A DNA stretch of 64,000 bases from Pseudomonadota bacterium (lineage in GTDB: Bacteria > Pseudomonadota > Gammaproteobacteria > Burkholderiales > Burkholderiaceae_B): assembly GCA_023423975.1 (NCBI GenBank), contig JAFAEO010000084.1:201908-265907 (forward strand). The letters are read 5' to 3'. Below, in pieces: positions 22,358-35,200 of the stretch (position 1 is the stretch's first letter; every line of letters starts with the position of its first letter). The translations under genes were made by a program, and so were the position numbers. The notes beneath the pieces are model-generated. The model saw only the letters and a program-made list of their open reading frames with translations. It did not search any database and was not told where the DNA came from.

Positions 22358-22897
22358 ATGAAGACCATTTTTTATATCGCGACTGTCGCCGCATTAGCAG
22401 GATGCGCAAGCTCGAATCCGTCGCTGCCGACTCAGCCGAATGTAGATTTGAATAAATACGCCGGTACCTGGTACGAACAGGCACGGTTACCCAACAGCTT
22501 TCAGCGGGATTGCGCAAGCGATGTGCGAGCCGATTACACGGTGCAGCCGGGTAATACAATCAAGGTAGTTAACCAGTGCAAACAGAAAGATGGTAGCGTG
22601 AAAACAGCCCAGGCAGAAGGGCGGCTTGTTGCAAATGACACTGGTCCTGATTTTTCAAAACTGCAGGTACGATTTGCCCCCAAGTGGACGTCGTGGCTTC
22701 CAATGGTGTGGGGCGACTACTGGATAATAAAGATTCATGGGGATTATAAATATTCATTGGTGGGCACTCCCAATCGCCAGTTTTTGTGGATTCTCTCCCG
22801 GGAGAAGCAGGCTGATCAGCGTGTCGTCAATGAGCTACTTGCCTATGCTGCAGACCATGGATTTGCTGTACAGGAAGTGACCCGAACGCCCCAGTAA
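22358..22897 (+). CDS. blc: Outer-membrane lipocalin (Blc-like)
   Basis: 179 residues from ATG 22358 with GAGGAG upstream. Lipoprotein signal ending LAGC, then VDLNKYAGTWYEQARLPNSF, the lipocalin GxW motif, DYTVQPGNTIKVVNQC, and the DYWIIKIHGDYKYSLVGTPN and FLWILSREK barrel segments that define the Blc type. Blc binds lysophospholipids at the outer membrane and is stress-induced in E. coli. Length is normal. Confidence 0.9.
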   Translation: MKTIFYIATVAALAGCASSNPSLPTQPNVDLNKYAGTWYEQARLPNSFQRDCASDVRADYTVQPGNTIKVVNQCKQKDGSVKTAQAEGRLVANDTGPDFSKLQVRFAPKWTSWLPMVWGDYWIIKIHGDYKYSLVGTPNRQFLWILSREKQADQRVVNELLAYAADHGFAVQEVTRTPQ

Positions 22898-23137
22898 GCA
22901 ATTTAAGTGATATGCAGCTACTCTGTGCCCCGGCTTGCCAGAAGCCGGTATGGTTTTGCTCAGTTTCAGCTTCCTGATTTTCCTGCTAAATTACGATCGT
23001 CATAAAGGAAATAATGACGCGGCAAGGCTATTTATAAGCGCAACAGGTGTTTGCTTTGGTTTTTTTGTGGTTTCGTGCGCCAGATCCACGCGAGCCTGCT
23101 ATAAAATGAGATTTTTTGATCCAGCAGGAGTGCGCCC

Positions 23138-23374
23138 ATGCCTATTAACCGCCTTTGTCGACTTAGCCTGATGCTGTGCCTGGCCGTGTTTGTTGCCGGG
23201 TGTTCAGGCGGTGGTGGTATCGGTTCTTCTTTAGTCGGCGAATGCGCCTGGTATCGTGGCGGTTGCTCTTATGAAGGTCCCTATGACGATGATGAGAAAG
23301 ACTACGCCGAAGAGGAAGCGGCCAGGCTGAACAGAGCCCAGTCTGCACGGCTGGGCGGGGGCTGGTTCTGGTAA
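23138..23374 (+). CDS. Small lipoprotein with glycine-rich start and acidic tail
   Basis: 78 residues with CAGGAG upstream of ATG 23138. Signal peptide RLCRLSLMLCLAVFVAGC with lipobox VAGC, then SGGGGIGSS, two further cysteines (GECAWYRGGC) and an acidic stretch (YDDDEKDYAEEEAARL). No recognised family. Confidence 0.75.
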   Translation: MPINRLCRLSLMLCLAVFVAGCSGGGGIGSSLVGECAWYRGGCSYEGPYDDDEKDYAEEEAARLNRAQSARLGGGWFW

Positions 23375-23755
23375 GAATCTGCCAGTCAGGCCTTTTTCAT
23401 CATCGTCCTCCCACTAAGCGGTTTACCGGCGAAACTGCCGTTACCGCAGGGGTAGAGATGCTGCATGGTTCTTCATAACAAGTGTAATGTCTTGCTGAGG
23501 GCCGTCTTTTCTATTGAGTGAGTGGTGGCCTGAAGAAGTCACATTCTTATGTTCGTTGCCCGAAGGTGCATACAATTCGTTGCCCATTATTAACCAACCG
23601 GTTGCAGGGCGAGTACCTGTTGCGCTACAACCTTCGGAAGCGGGGGCCGGGTGAGAGAAATCGTCTTATGCGTTCTTCAAAATGCGATTAATTAGATTGG
23701 GGCCGGCCTGGCTTGTCACGGCGCATCGATAGCTATCGGAAATAAGGAGAATCAA
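23375..23755. other. 380-base gap, no gene seen
   Basis: Neither strand shows a frame with a start signal. The end should hold the promoter of the gene at 23756; no clear terminator or repeat was noticed. Confidence 0.5.
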
Positions 23756-24571
23756 ATGAATGGTCCTGTTCTGGGTTGCGTGATGGTGTTGGCATCGTTG
23801 TTCTCATATGAAATTGGTGCCCAAAATATAGCCCTGGAGTCCAGGGAGTATAAGGTTGGGATCGCCGTAGATCGAGTGCCGCGCGAGGCGACAACAGTGG
23901 CTGAGGCGATAAGAAAGCGTCTGAATTTGATAAAGAAGATAGAACCGCTCAGCAAAAAGCAATCACAGGTGCAATTTTTTGATACCAGTTCCTGTGCTTT
24001 GGCAAGAAACGCCATGCTTTTACGAGCTCGAACCAAGTCAAGTGGGCAGCCCCGGCTTACTTTGAAGATCCGCAATGCCGACATTCTGACTGTGGATACG
24101 ATGCCCATTGCATTAGCCAACAAAAAAAGCGTCCCCATTGAAGATGATTACGGTATCGGAACCGACGGCAAACCGGTCAGCAATTTTTCCAAGTCATTTT
24201 CTTTTGATGGTGCAGTCCCCAACCGACAGGCAGACATCAGTAGTCAAATCGTCAATCTGGAACGTTTCGGCGTGGGTTTCTCCCAGCAACCTTTGCGAAG
24301 CGGGCCGCAGGTTGCCGAGACTGTATTTGTGTCCAAGCCAGTAGTTATCACAGATGAGTTGGCAGCTGAAGTTGAAATTTCGCTTTGGTACGAACAAGCG
24401 GGTGGGGCTTTGCTGGCCGCTGACGTATCCTTTACTGTGGAGGCGCCATTTGACTATTTGCAATTGCAGGCAGCAGACAAATTGCTGCTGGATTTCTCCG
24501 AGGCTTTAGGAGACTTCAGGGGCACCACAGCAGAGAAGGCGCTGGCGGTCATTCCGGCATTCTGTCGATAG
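23756..24571 (+). CDS. Secreted protein with CYTH-like features
   Basis: 271 residues with AAGGAGAA upstream. Signal peptide VLGCVMVLASLFSYEIGAQ. Residues 30-120 (SREYKVGIAVDRVP, VQFFDTSSCALARNAMLLRA, RTKSSGQPRLTLKIRN) recall CYTH/triphosphate tunnel enzymes: an FxDT strand, then L.LR.R and LTLK.R with alternating basic residues. CYTH enzymes are normally cytosolic, so an exported version would be unusual; the resemblance is by eye only. Stands alone, followed by a terminator. Confidence 0.6.
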   Translation: MNGPVLGCVMVLASLFSYEIGAQNIALESREYKVGIAVDRVPREATTVAEAIRKRLNLIKKIEPLSKKQSQVQFFDTSSCALARNAMLLRARTKSSGQPRLTLKIRNADILTVDTMPIALANKKSVPIEDDYGIGTDGKPVSNFSKSFSFDGAVPNRQADISSQIVNLERFGVGFSQQPLRSGPQVAETVFVSKPVVITDELAAEVEISLWYEQAGGALLAADVSFTVEAPFDYLQLQAADKLLLDFSEALGDFRGTTAEKALAVIPAFCR

Positions 24572-24682
24572 CCGTTCATTCTGACGCAGAGCTCGATAGC
24601 GGCATTTGGCCCAGGCCTTCTCAGAGCGGGTGTAAGTGCGGACGCAAATTTGGGCCGACGCTGTGGTGCTATCATCAAAGAT

Positions 24683-24715
24683 GATAAGACTCGCCGTAGC
24701 GGGTCTTGTCGTTAT
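24683..24715 (+). terminator. Terminator-like hairpin
   Basis: Stem AAGACTCGC-CGTA-GCGGGTCTT with flanking GA/TC pairs, followed by a weak T-rich stretch. About 110 bases after the CYTH-like gene and 50 bases beyond the end of the convergent aqpZ. Confidence 0.6.
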
Positions 24716-24761
24716 AGCCTGGAAGGCTGTTGGATCGCGTGGACAGCAGGGCTAATATCTA

Positions 24762-25457
24762 TTATTCATTTTTGGATAGCAGGCAGCGATAGATCAGCCC
24801 GCCGGCAATAGCACCAACAATTGGTACAATCCAGAAGACCCATAGTTGTGATAACGCTCAATCTCCCTGGAAGACGGCGACGCCTGTGCTTCGAGCAGGG
24901 TTAACAGAGGTGTTGGTTACCGGGATGCTGATCAGATGAATCAATGTAAGCGCCAGGCCGATGGCAAGCGGGGCAAATCCTGCCGGTGCGCGCTTATCGG
25001 TGGCGCCATGAATAATAACTAAAAAGAATGCAGTCAATACAAATTCGGCAATAATTGCTGCCGTTAGAGAGTAGCCGCCCGGCGAATGCTCGCCGTAGCC
25101 ATTGGACGCAAATCCACTGGCAGAGACATCGAACCCTGCTTTGCCGCTGGCGATCAGATACAGCACACCGCCGGCGATAATGCCGCCGATCACTTGAGAA
25201 ATAACATACGGCACCACAGTGGAGAAGGGGATGCGTCCGCCGGCAAAGAGACCCAGCGTCACGGCCGGATTAAAGTGCCCGCCAGAAATATGGCCTACTG
25301 CGTAGGCCATCGTGAGTACCGTCAAACCGAAAGCCAGTGCTACACCGGCAAATCCTATTCCCAATTCCGGAAAACCTGCCGCAAGCACCGCACTGCCACA
25401 ACCACCGAAGACCAGCCAGAATGTTCCAAATGCCTCGGTGCGACGTTGCTTAATCAT
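24762..25457 (-). pseudogene. aqpZ: Aquaporin Z gene interrupted by an in-frame TGA
   Basis: The intact reading would be 231 codons, exactly the usual AqpZ length. Codons 1-199 encode a normal aquaporin with both NPA boxes (SGGHFNPAVTLG and NTSVNPARSTG). A TGA then falls at 24858-24860 where AqpZ has a Trp codon (FQGxWALxQLW), and the same frame continues with ALSQLWVFWIVPIVGAIAGG and LIYRCLLSKNE to TAA at 24762. One base change (TGG to TGA) explains it. The sixth membrane helix is lost, so the channel is probably non-functional unless the stop is read through or is a sequencing error. Ribosome site AAGGAAAG precedes ATG 25457. Confidence 0.85.
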
Positions 25458-26266
25458 TCTCTTTCCTTTGTTGTATGGGTTGTGGGCAAATTATGCGATC
25501 AATTGCCAGGGCGAGCAATTCCATTGGAGTCAATTGGATAGGCGAAGATTAACCAAATATATCTATTTCGATTGCAATGAATTTGTTGATGAGTCAGCAG
25601 TAAAGGCTCTCCAGCGAGTTGCAATCACAGGCCGGTTTAAACCCCACTAGATTATCGCGGACCATTGTCGCATAGGTATGGATGGAGGGTATATAAGCGG
25701 CGAGCGCAGGCGCTACGGGCACAGAAGTGGTCTGGCGATATTTCCCGGCGGATCAGTATGGAGCAATAGTGGCTTGCGCGAACGCGATTTTTATATCGAG
25801 CTCTTTTACTTTGATCATGTTCCGAGTGGTTTTTAGCACAGCCTATCATTAGCCCAACGTGCCGTGGATTGAAGCTAGTCATTCAGCATGTTACAGCAAC
25901 GTCTGAGAAATGATTGATTTTGGCCATAGGTGGTGGTCGGCTCATTGGGGTTGGGCTTTGTTTTGAAACGAACGCATATAACCATGAAATTGGGACGGTG
26001 TTAAGGCCTGTACATAAATACGCCACTATTTTCCTTTGTTTAAAACGTAAATATTGGTGAATTAACTCAAGAAAATTGATTTGTATTAATTTTATTTTGA
26101 AGAAAAAAATACACAATCCCGGCGCGGATGAAATTGCTGGAGTGGGTACTCAGACTGCGATCCGCCAGCGTATCGCGGGTTCGTTTGCTATGTCCAAACA
26201 ATGGCCATGACATAACGATAAGCCAGGATAAATAGTCAGCTATGGAATTGAGTTAAGGATCTTCTT
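25458..26266. other. 810-base non-coding region upstream of the giant adhesin
   Basis: Only short, mutually overlapping frames without ribosome sites. The right 250 bases are very AT-rich (many A/T runs around 26030-26110) and likely carry the adhesin promoter and regulator or silencer sites. Divergent from aqpZ. No repeat or RNA was recognised. Confidence 0.5.
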
Positions 26267-29200
26267 GTGAATAAAATTTTTCGTGTCATTTGGAATACAG
26301 CTACCAGAAACTGGGTTGTCGTCTCGGAAATTACCAGAACTTCAGTTTCAAAACCAGGTAGTGCTTATGTATCGGTACAGCGGCGAAACAATGTTCAGCC
26401 ATCAGCTGTTTTTGCTTCAGGCAACTTGAAACTTACAGAGCTGGCCATGGCGTTTTGTATGGCTGGGCTATGGATGTTCGCTTCGCCAGCCGTCGGCGCG
26501 CCGCTCAAAGCAAGTAATAATCCCGGAACTGAGCTTGCCAGTAATAGATGCAGTTCTGGAGCGACCGCTACCAACGTTGGGGGTATCGCTGTTGGTTGTG
26601 GCGCACGGGCAGAAAGCGGCACCATCGCTATCCTGAACCGAAACAATCCGTTTGAAAGGCGTACTGATACGATCCCATCCTCAATTACACGTGGAGGACT
26701 GCTTGAGGCGCAATCCATCGCGATCGGCGAAGCGGCTTCTGCGGGAAAGTCGGCAATAGCAGTGGGTGGTCGCTCCAATGCGGTAGACGAATTGGCTACG
26801 GCAATGGGCGTGTGGGCGCGTGCTCAGGGTAAATCTTCAATCGCTATCGGCCCCAGAACGCTGGCTACGGGTAATACAAGCCTTGCGCTTGGACGTCAAT
26901 CTGTGGCAAATGCAGATTTCGCCCAGGCGATTGGTAATGTTGCCGCCGCAACGGGCGTATCCGCTCTGGCGGTCGGGCATTCGGCGACCGCAACAGGTCC
27001 TCGGTCTATCGCCATTGGCGGTGCGGATACTGGATTGGAGTCAGTGGGCGGGCAAGGCGGTGTTACTTATCAAGAGAATTCAGCGACAAAGGCTACGGGC
27101 ATCGGCTCTGTTGCTCTTGGCGGCGGGGCGATTGCGACGACGGATCGCGCCCTTGCACTTGGTGATTGGGCTCAAGCAACACGGGCCGGATCGGTAGCGT
27201 TGGGCAGTGGTTCGAATACGGATGTGGTGGCTACGGCAATTAGCAGCGCCACCGTAGGCGGCGTTCCTTATACAGGGTTTGCTGGCGTCGTGACAGATCC
27301 AAATAAGCTGGTTTCAGTGGGTTTTCGTGCAGGAGAACGCCAGATAAAAAACGTCGGATCGGGAGAAATCTCGGCTACCAGTACCGACGCAGTCAATGGC
27401 AGCCAGTTATATGCTGTTGCAATGGCGGCAAGACAAGGCGGTAGCATCAGTTTTTCAGGCGACGTCAATGGCGCAGGATCCAGCGCGGCGAATGACAAAA
27501 AGGTCAATATCTCTTCTGGAGAAAATCTGAACATCACGGGTGGTGTAACCGCCCCAAATAGCCTGGTAAACGATCAAATCGGCGTAGTAGCAGATCCGTC
27601 CGGTAAAACGTTGAATGTGCGATTAAGAAAGGATTTGAACCTGGGAGGTGACGGCAGTCTGCAGTTTGGCGCAAATGGCCCGAAATTAAATGGCGCCGGG
27701 CTTAACATGAATAACAAAAAGGTGACTGGTCTGGCTCCTGGAACAACGGATACTGACGCCGTTAACGTTTCGCAATTGAATGGTGTTAAAGCTACGGCTG
27801 ATAATGCAGTGACTCGGGCAAGCAATGCAGTTACCGAAGCATCCAAAGGATGGAACCTGCAAGCCAATGGTGATGCTGCGAGTAAAGTGGCGCCTGGCAA
27901 TACGGTGCAGTTCATTGATGGCACCAATATTGACATTACTCGTCGGGGCAACAATGTAACTGTGGCGACATCACCCGATCTCACAGCTAACAGTTTGAGC
28001 ATTAACAATGGTGGGCCCGTTTTGAATGCCAATGGTATTGCCATGGGTAACAAGAAAATCAGTGGCCTGGCCAATGGCAATGCGCCAGCCGATGCAGTGA
28101 ACTTCTCGCAACTGAATGGTGTTAAATCCACAGCCGACAATGCGCTGACGCAGGCAGGTAACGCACTGACTCAGGCTGGCAATGCCGTAACCGAAGTTTC
28201 AAAAGGATGGAACCTGCAAGCCAATGGTGATGCCGCGAGCAAAGTGGCGCCTGGCAATACGGTGCAGTTCATTGATGGTACCAATATTGACATTACTCGC
28301 CAGGGCAATGCTGTCACCATTGCAACATCACCACAATTGGCGGCTGATGGCCTGACCATTAACAATGGCGGGCCCGTATTGAATGCCAATGGTATTGCCA
28401 TGGGTAATAAGAAAATCAGTGGCTTGGCCAATGGCAATGCGCCAGCCGATGCAGTGAACTTCTCGCAACTGAATGGTGTTAAATCCACAGCTGACAATGC
28501 GCTGACGCAGGCAGGTAACGCATTGACTCAGGCTGGCAACGCCGTAACCGAAGCTTCAAAAGGGTGGAACCTGCAAGCCAATGGTGATGCCGCGAGCAAA
28601 GTGGCGCCTGGCAATACGGTGCAGTTCATTGATGGTACCAATATTGACATCACCCGCCAGGGCAATGATGTCACCATTGCAACATCACCGCAGTTGACGG
28701 CTGATAGTCTGATCATTAACAACGGTGGTCCCGTCCTGAATGCCACTGGTATTGTCATGGGTGGTAAAAAAATAACTGGTCTGGCAGATGGGACGGCGCC
28801 GACTGATGCAGTGAGCTTTTCGCAATTGAATGGTGTCAAGTCTGAGGCTGCCAAGGCATTGACTCAAGCAGATAACGCATTAGCTCAGGCCGGCTTTGCC
28901 GTAATCGAAGCCTCAAAAGGGTGGAATCTGCAAGCCAATGGTGATGCCGCCAGTAAAGTTGCGCCTGGTGATACCCTTCAATTCCTTGACGGTAACAATA
29001 TTAATATCACTCGCAACGGCAACGACCTGGCGTTCGCAACCTCGGCTGATCTTATAGCCGACAGCCTGACCATTAATAATGGCGGCCCCGTCCTGAATGC
29101 CAGTGGTATTGAATTGACGGGCAAAAAAATAACCGGCCTGGCCGATGGAACCGCGCCAACTGATGCTGTGAGCTTTTCGCAACTGGGCGACGTCAAGACC

Positions 29201-32200
29201 TTGGCAGAAAACGCCATGAACGAGGCCTCTAAAGGCTTCAATCTGCAAGCTAACGACGATTCCGCAAGCAAAGTGGCCCCTGGTGATACCGTTCAATTCA
29301 TTGATGGAACAAATATCGACATCACTCGTGTTGGTAACGGTATCACCATTGCAACGGCAGCCGATCTGACAGCCGATAGCCTGACCATTAATAACGGTGG
29401 CCCTGTGATAAGCAGCGTTGGCGTGGATCTGAAAGACAAGAAACTGACCAATATCGCAGCCGGTACATTGTCAGCAGGCAGCAAAGATGGCGTGAACGGC
29501 AGCCAACTGTTCGCGGTGGGCAATAGCACCGCTGCGGCATTTGGCGGCGATAGTGTCTTCGATCCTGCTACCGGTGTGGTAACGCCATCACTCAAAGTAG
29601 GTGACAAGAACTTCACCAATGTGAATGCCGCACTGGGTGATCTGAACGACACCCTGGCCTCAACCACTGCTGAAGCATCTAAAGGTTGGAACCTGCAAGC
29701 CAATGGCGATACAGCAAGCAAAGTTGCGCCGGGCGATACCGTGCAGTTCATTGATGGTAACAACATCGACATTACTCGCAACGGTAACGATATCACCATT
29801 GCAACGGCAGGCGATCTGACCGCAGACAGTCTGACTTTCAACAATGGTGGCCCTGTGCTGAGCAGCGCTGGTATTGATTTGAATGACAAGAAACTCACCA
29901 ATATGGAAGCAGGTACATTGTCTATAGACAGTAAAGATGGTGTGAATGCTAGCCAACTGTTTGCTGTGGGCAATAGCACTGCTGCTGCGTTCGGCGGCGA
30001 CAGTACCTTCGATCCTGCGACTGGTGTGGTGACTCCATCATTAAAAGTTGGCGATAAAAACTTCACAAACGTGAACGACGCACTGAGTGATTTGAACACC
30101 ACCCTGGCATCGACCACTGCCGAAGCGAGCAAAGGTTGGAATCTGCAAGCCAATGGCGACGCTGCAAGCAAAGTTGCTTCGGGCGACACCGTTCAATTCA
30201 TTGATGGAACGAACATCAATGTAACGCGTAACGGTAACGATATTACCGTTGCAACAGCGGCCGATCTGGCAGTAGACAGCCTCACCATCAACAATGGGGG
30301 ACCTGTGCTAGGTAGTACTGGCATCGATCTGAAGGACAAGAAGTTGACCAATGTGGCTGCCGGCACATTGTCTGCAGATGGTAAAGACGCTGTCAATGCC
30401 AGCCAGCTGTTTACCGTGGGCAATAGCACCGCAGCGGCATTTGGTGGCGATAGCACTTTCGATCCAGCCACCGGTGTAGTGACTCCGTCGCTCAAAGTGG
30501 GGGATAAGAACTTCACCAATGTGAATGCAGCACTGGGTGATTTGAACGACACCCTGGCCTCAACCACGGCTGAGGCATCTAAAGGTTGGAACTTGCAGGC
30601 CAATGGCGACGATGCAAGCAAAGTTGCTCCGGGCGACACCGTTCAATTCATTGATGGTACAAACATCAATATCACTCGTGCTGGTAACGATATCACCATT
30701 GCAACGGCAAAGGATCTGACCGCAGATAGCCTGACCGTTAACAATGGTGGTCCTGTGCTGAGCAGCGCTGGCGTTGATCTGAAAGAAAAGAAACTGACCA
30801 ATATGGCTGGCGGTACACTGTCGACAGATAGCAAAGATGGTGTAAATGCAGGTCAATTGTTCGCTGTAGGTAACAGCACCGCTGCTGCGTTCGGCGGCGG
30901 CAGCACCTTCGATCCTGCTACTGGTGTGGTGACTCCATCACTCAAAGTAGGCGATAGAAACTTCACAAACGTGAACGACGCCCTGGGCGATCTGAACGAC
31001 ACGCTGGCTTCTACGACAACTGAGGCATCTAAAGGGTGGAACCTGAAATTGAACGATGAAGCATCTAGCAAAGTCGCGCCTGGAGATACCGTAAAACTGG
31101 CGAACGGTAACAATATTGCCCTTACCAAGGATGGCGATGCTATTTCGATCGGGACTGTGCCTAATCTGAAGGCAGACAGCCTGACCATCAACAATGGTGG
31201 TCCTGTCTTCAATGTTGATGGCATCAGCATGAACGAGAAGAAGATAACCAATGTGACTGCTGGCACACTGTCTGCAGATGGCAAAGACGCTGTCAATGCC
31301 AGCCAATTGTTCGCTGTGGGCAATAGCACTGCAGCAGCATTTGGTGGCGATAGCACTTTCGATCCCGCTACCGGTGTGGTGACCCCATCGCTTAAAGTAG
31401 GCGACAAGAACTTCACCAATGTGAATGCCGCACTGGGAAATCTGAATGACACCCTGGCATCAACCACTGCTGAGGCATCCAAAGGTTGGAACTTGCAAGC
31501 TAACGGTGATACAGCAAGCAAAGTTGGCCCGGGCGATACCGTACAGCTGCTTGATGGAACGAATATCAATGTAACGCGTAACGGTAACGATATTACCGTT
31601 GCAACAACGCTAGATCTGACAGCAGACAGTCTCTCCATCGACAATGGTGGCCCTGTGCTGGGTAGTACTGGTATCGATTTGAATGACAAGAAGCTGACCA
31701 ATGTGGCAGCCGGTGCCTTGTCTGCAGACAGCAAGGATGGCGTGAACGCCAGTCAGCTGTTCGCTGTGGGCAATAGCACTGCAGCAGCATTTGGTGGCGA
31801 TAGCACCTTCGATCCCGCTACCGGTATGGTGACGCCATCACTTAAAGTAGGCGACAAGAACTTCACCAATGTGAATGCCGCACTGGGTGATCTGAACGAC
31901 ACGCTGGCTTCGACGGCAACTGAGGCATCTAAAGGCTGGAACTTGCAGGCCAATGGCGACGATGCAAGCAAAGTTGCTCCGGGCGATACCGTTCAATTCA
32001 TTGATGGAAGTAACATCAATGTGACCCGCAATGGCAACGATATTACCGTTGCAACAACGCCAGATCTGACTGCAGACAGTCTGAGCATAGCCAACGGTGG
32101 TCCAGTCATCAATGTTGATGGCATCAACATGAATAACAAAAAGCTGGCCAATGTGGCAGCCGGTGCCTTGTCTGCAGACAGCAAGGATGGCGTGAACGGC

Positions 32201-35200
32201 AGTCAACTGTTTGCTGTGGGCAATAGCACTGCAGCGGCTTTCGGTGGCGACAGCACCTTCGATCCCGCTACCGGTGTGGTGACGCCATCACTTAAAGTAG
32301 GCGACAAGAACTTCAACAATGTGAATGCCGCACTGGGTGATCTGAATGACACCCTGGCGTCGACCACTGCTGAAGCAGCTAAAGGCTGGAACCTGCAGGC
32401 CAATGGCGATGGTATAAGCAAAGTCGCCCCTGGTGATACTGTTCAGTTTGTCGATGGTGCCAACATCGATATCACCCGTAACGGCAGTGAGTTGACGTTC
32501 GCAACATCGCCAAATCTGACAGCAGATAGCCTGACCATTAATAATGGTGGTCCAACTATCAATAGTACTGGCATTGATATGAGCGGTAAGCAACTTACCA
32601 ATATGGGAGCAGGTACACTGTCGGCAGATAGCAAAGATGGTGTAAATGCAGGTCAATTGTTCGCTGTAGGTAACAGCACCGCTGCTGCGTTCGGCGGCGG
32701 CAGTACCTTCGATCCTGCGACTGGTGTGGTGACTCCATCATTAAAAGTTGGCGATAGAAACTTCACAACCGTGAACGACGCCCTGGGTGATTTGAACACC
32801 ACCCTGGCTTCGACCACTGCCGAAGCGAACAAAGGTTGGAACCTGCAACTGAACGATGAGGCATCCAGCAAAGTTGCACCTGGCGATACTGTAAAAGTGG
32901 CTAATGGCAGCAATATTGCCATTACCAAAGACGGTGATGCCATTTCGATCGGAACAGTGCCTAATCTGACTGCAGACAGCCTGACCTTCAACAACGGCGG
33001 GCCTGTGCTGAGCAGCGCTGGCATTGACCTGAAAGATAAGAAGTTGACTAATGTCGCCGCCGGTACACTGTCGGCTGATAGCAAAGATGGCGTGAATGCC
33101 AGCCAGCTGTTCGCGATGGGCAATAGCACCGCTGCTGCGTTCGGTGGCGACAGCGCCTTCGATCCTGTGACTGGTGTGGTGACGCCATCACTCAAAGTAG
33201 GCGACAAGAGCTTCACCGATGTGAATGCAGCACTGGGTGATCTGAACGACACGCTGTCATCAACTACTGCTGAGGCAGCTAAAGGCTGGAATCTGCAAGC
33301 CAATGGCGATACAGCAACTAAAGTAGCTCCAGGGGATACCGTACAGTTGCTTGACGGATCGAACATCAATGTCTCGCGTAACGGTAACGATATCACCATT
33401 GCAACGGCAGCCGATCTGACCGCAGACAGTCTCACCATCAATAATGGCGGTCCTGTACTGGGTAGTACTGGCATCGACCTGAAGGACAAGAAACTGACCA
33501 ATATGGCTGCTGGTTCCTTGTCTGAAGACAGCAAAGATGGCGTGAACGGCAGTCAACTTTTTGCTGTGGGCAATAGCACGGCAGCAGCCTTCGGTGGTGA
33601 CAGCACCTTTGACCCTGCTACTGGTGTCGTGACACCATCGCTCAAAGTTGGCGATAAAAACTTCACAAATGTGAATGCGGCATTGGGCGACCTGAACACC
33701 GCCCTGGCATCGACCACCGCTGAAGCGAATAAAGGATGGAACCTGCAAACTAACGGCGATACCGCCAGCAAAGTGGCCCCTGGCGATACCGTACAATTCA
33801 TAGATGGAACTAACATCAACGTTACCCGAAATGGCAATGATCTCACGATTGCAACAGTTGCGGACTTGAATGCGGATAGCCTCACCATCAATAATGGCGG
33901 TCCTGTGCTGGGTAGTACTGGCATCGACCTGAAGGACAAGAAGCTAACCAATGTGGCAGCTGGTGCCTTGTCTGCAGACAGCAATGATGGCGTGAACGGC
34001 AGTCAACTTTTTGCTGTGGGCAATAGCACCGCAGCAGCCTTTGGCGGCGACAGCACCTTTGACCCTGCGACTGGCGTGGTGAATCCATCGCTCAAAGTTG
34101 GCGACAAGAACTTCACCAATGTGAATGCGGCATTGGGCGACCTGAACGACACGCTGGCTTCGACCACTGCTGAGGCAGCTAAAGGATGGAACCTGCAAGC
34201 CAATGGCGACACAGCAAGCAAAGTTGCTCCAGGCGATACCGTTCAGTTCATTGATGGTGCGAATATCAAGGTGACCCGCAATGGCAACAATATCACCATT
34301 GCTACGGCAGCCGATCTGACTGCAGACAGTCTGAGCATTGCCAACGGTGGTCCCGTCTTCAATGTTGATGGTATCAACATGAATGACAAGAAACTTACCA
34401 ATGTGCAAGCCGGCACACTATCTGCAGATGGCAAAGATGCTGTCAATGCCAGCCAGCTGTTCGCGGTGGGCAATAGCACCGCTGCGGCTTTGGGTGGCGA
34501 TAGCGCCTTCGATCCCGCGACCGGTGTGGTGACGCCATCGCTCAAAGTTGGCGACAAAAACTTCACAACCGTGAACGACGCCCTGGGTGATTTGAACACC
34601 ACCCTAGCATCGACCACTGCCGAAGCGAACAAAGGTTGGAACCTGCAAGCCAATGGCGACACAGCAAGCAAAGTAGCGCCTGGTGATACCGTTCAATTCA
34701 TTGATGGTACCAACATCGATATCACCCGCGACGGGAACAACATCACCATTGCAACGGGAGCCGATCTGACAGCAGATAGCCTGACCATCGATAACGGTGG
34801 CCCTGTACTGAACAGTGCTGGGATCGATTTGAAAGACAAAAAATTAACCAATGTGGCTGCCGGCACACTGTCTGCAGATGGCAAAGATGCTGTCAATGCT
34901 AGCCAGTTGTTTGCCGTCGGCAATAGCACCGCAGCAGCCTTCGGCGGCGATAGCGTCTTTGATCCAGCCACCGGTGTAGTGACGCCATCAATCAAAGTGG
35001 GCGAAAAGAACTTCACAAACGTGAACGATGCATTGGGTGATTTGAATACGACCCTAGCATCAACCACTGCTGAAGCAGCTAAAGGATGGAACCTTCAGAC
35101 CAATGGCGACGCTGCAAGCAAAGTAGCACTTGGCGACACCGTTCAGTTCCTTGATGGTAACAATATCGACATCACTCGCAATGGTAACGACATCACCATT

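Noticed and set aside
22935..23171. Hydrophobic 78-codon frame before the small lipoprotein gene
   Set aside because: It overlaps the lipoprotein start, has no ribosome site and its C-terminal half looks random.
25652..26116. Two minus-strand frames upstream of the adhesin
   Set aside because: Irregular composition, no start signals, no recognisable domain.
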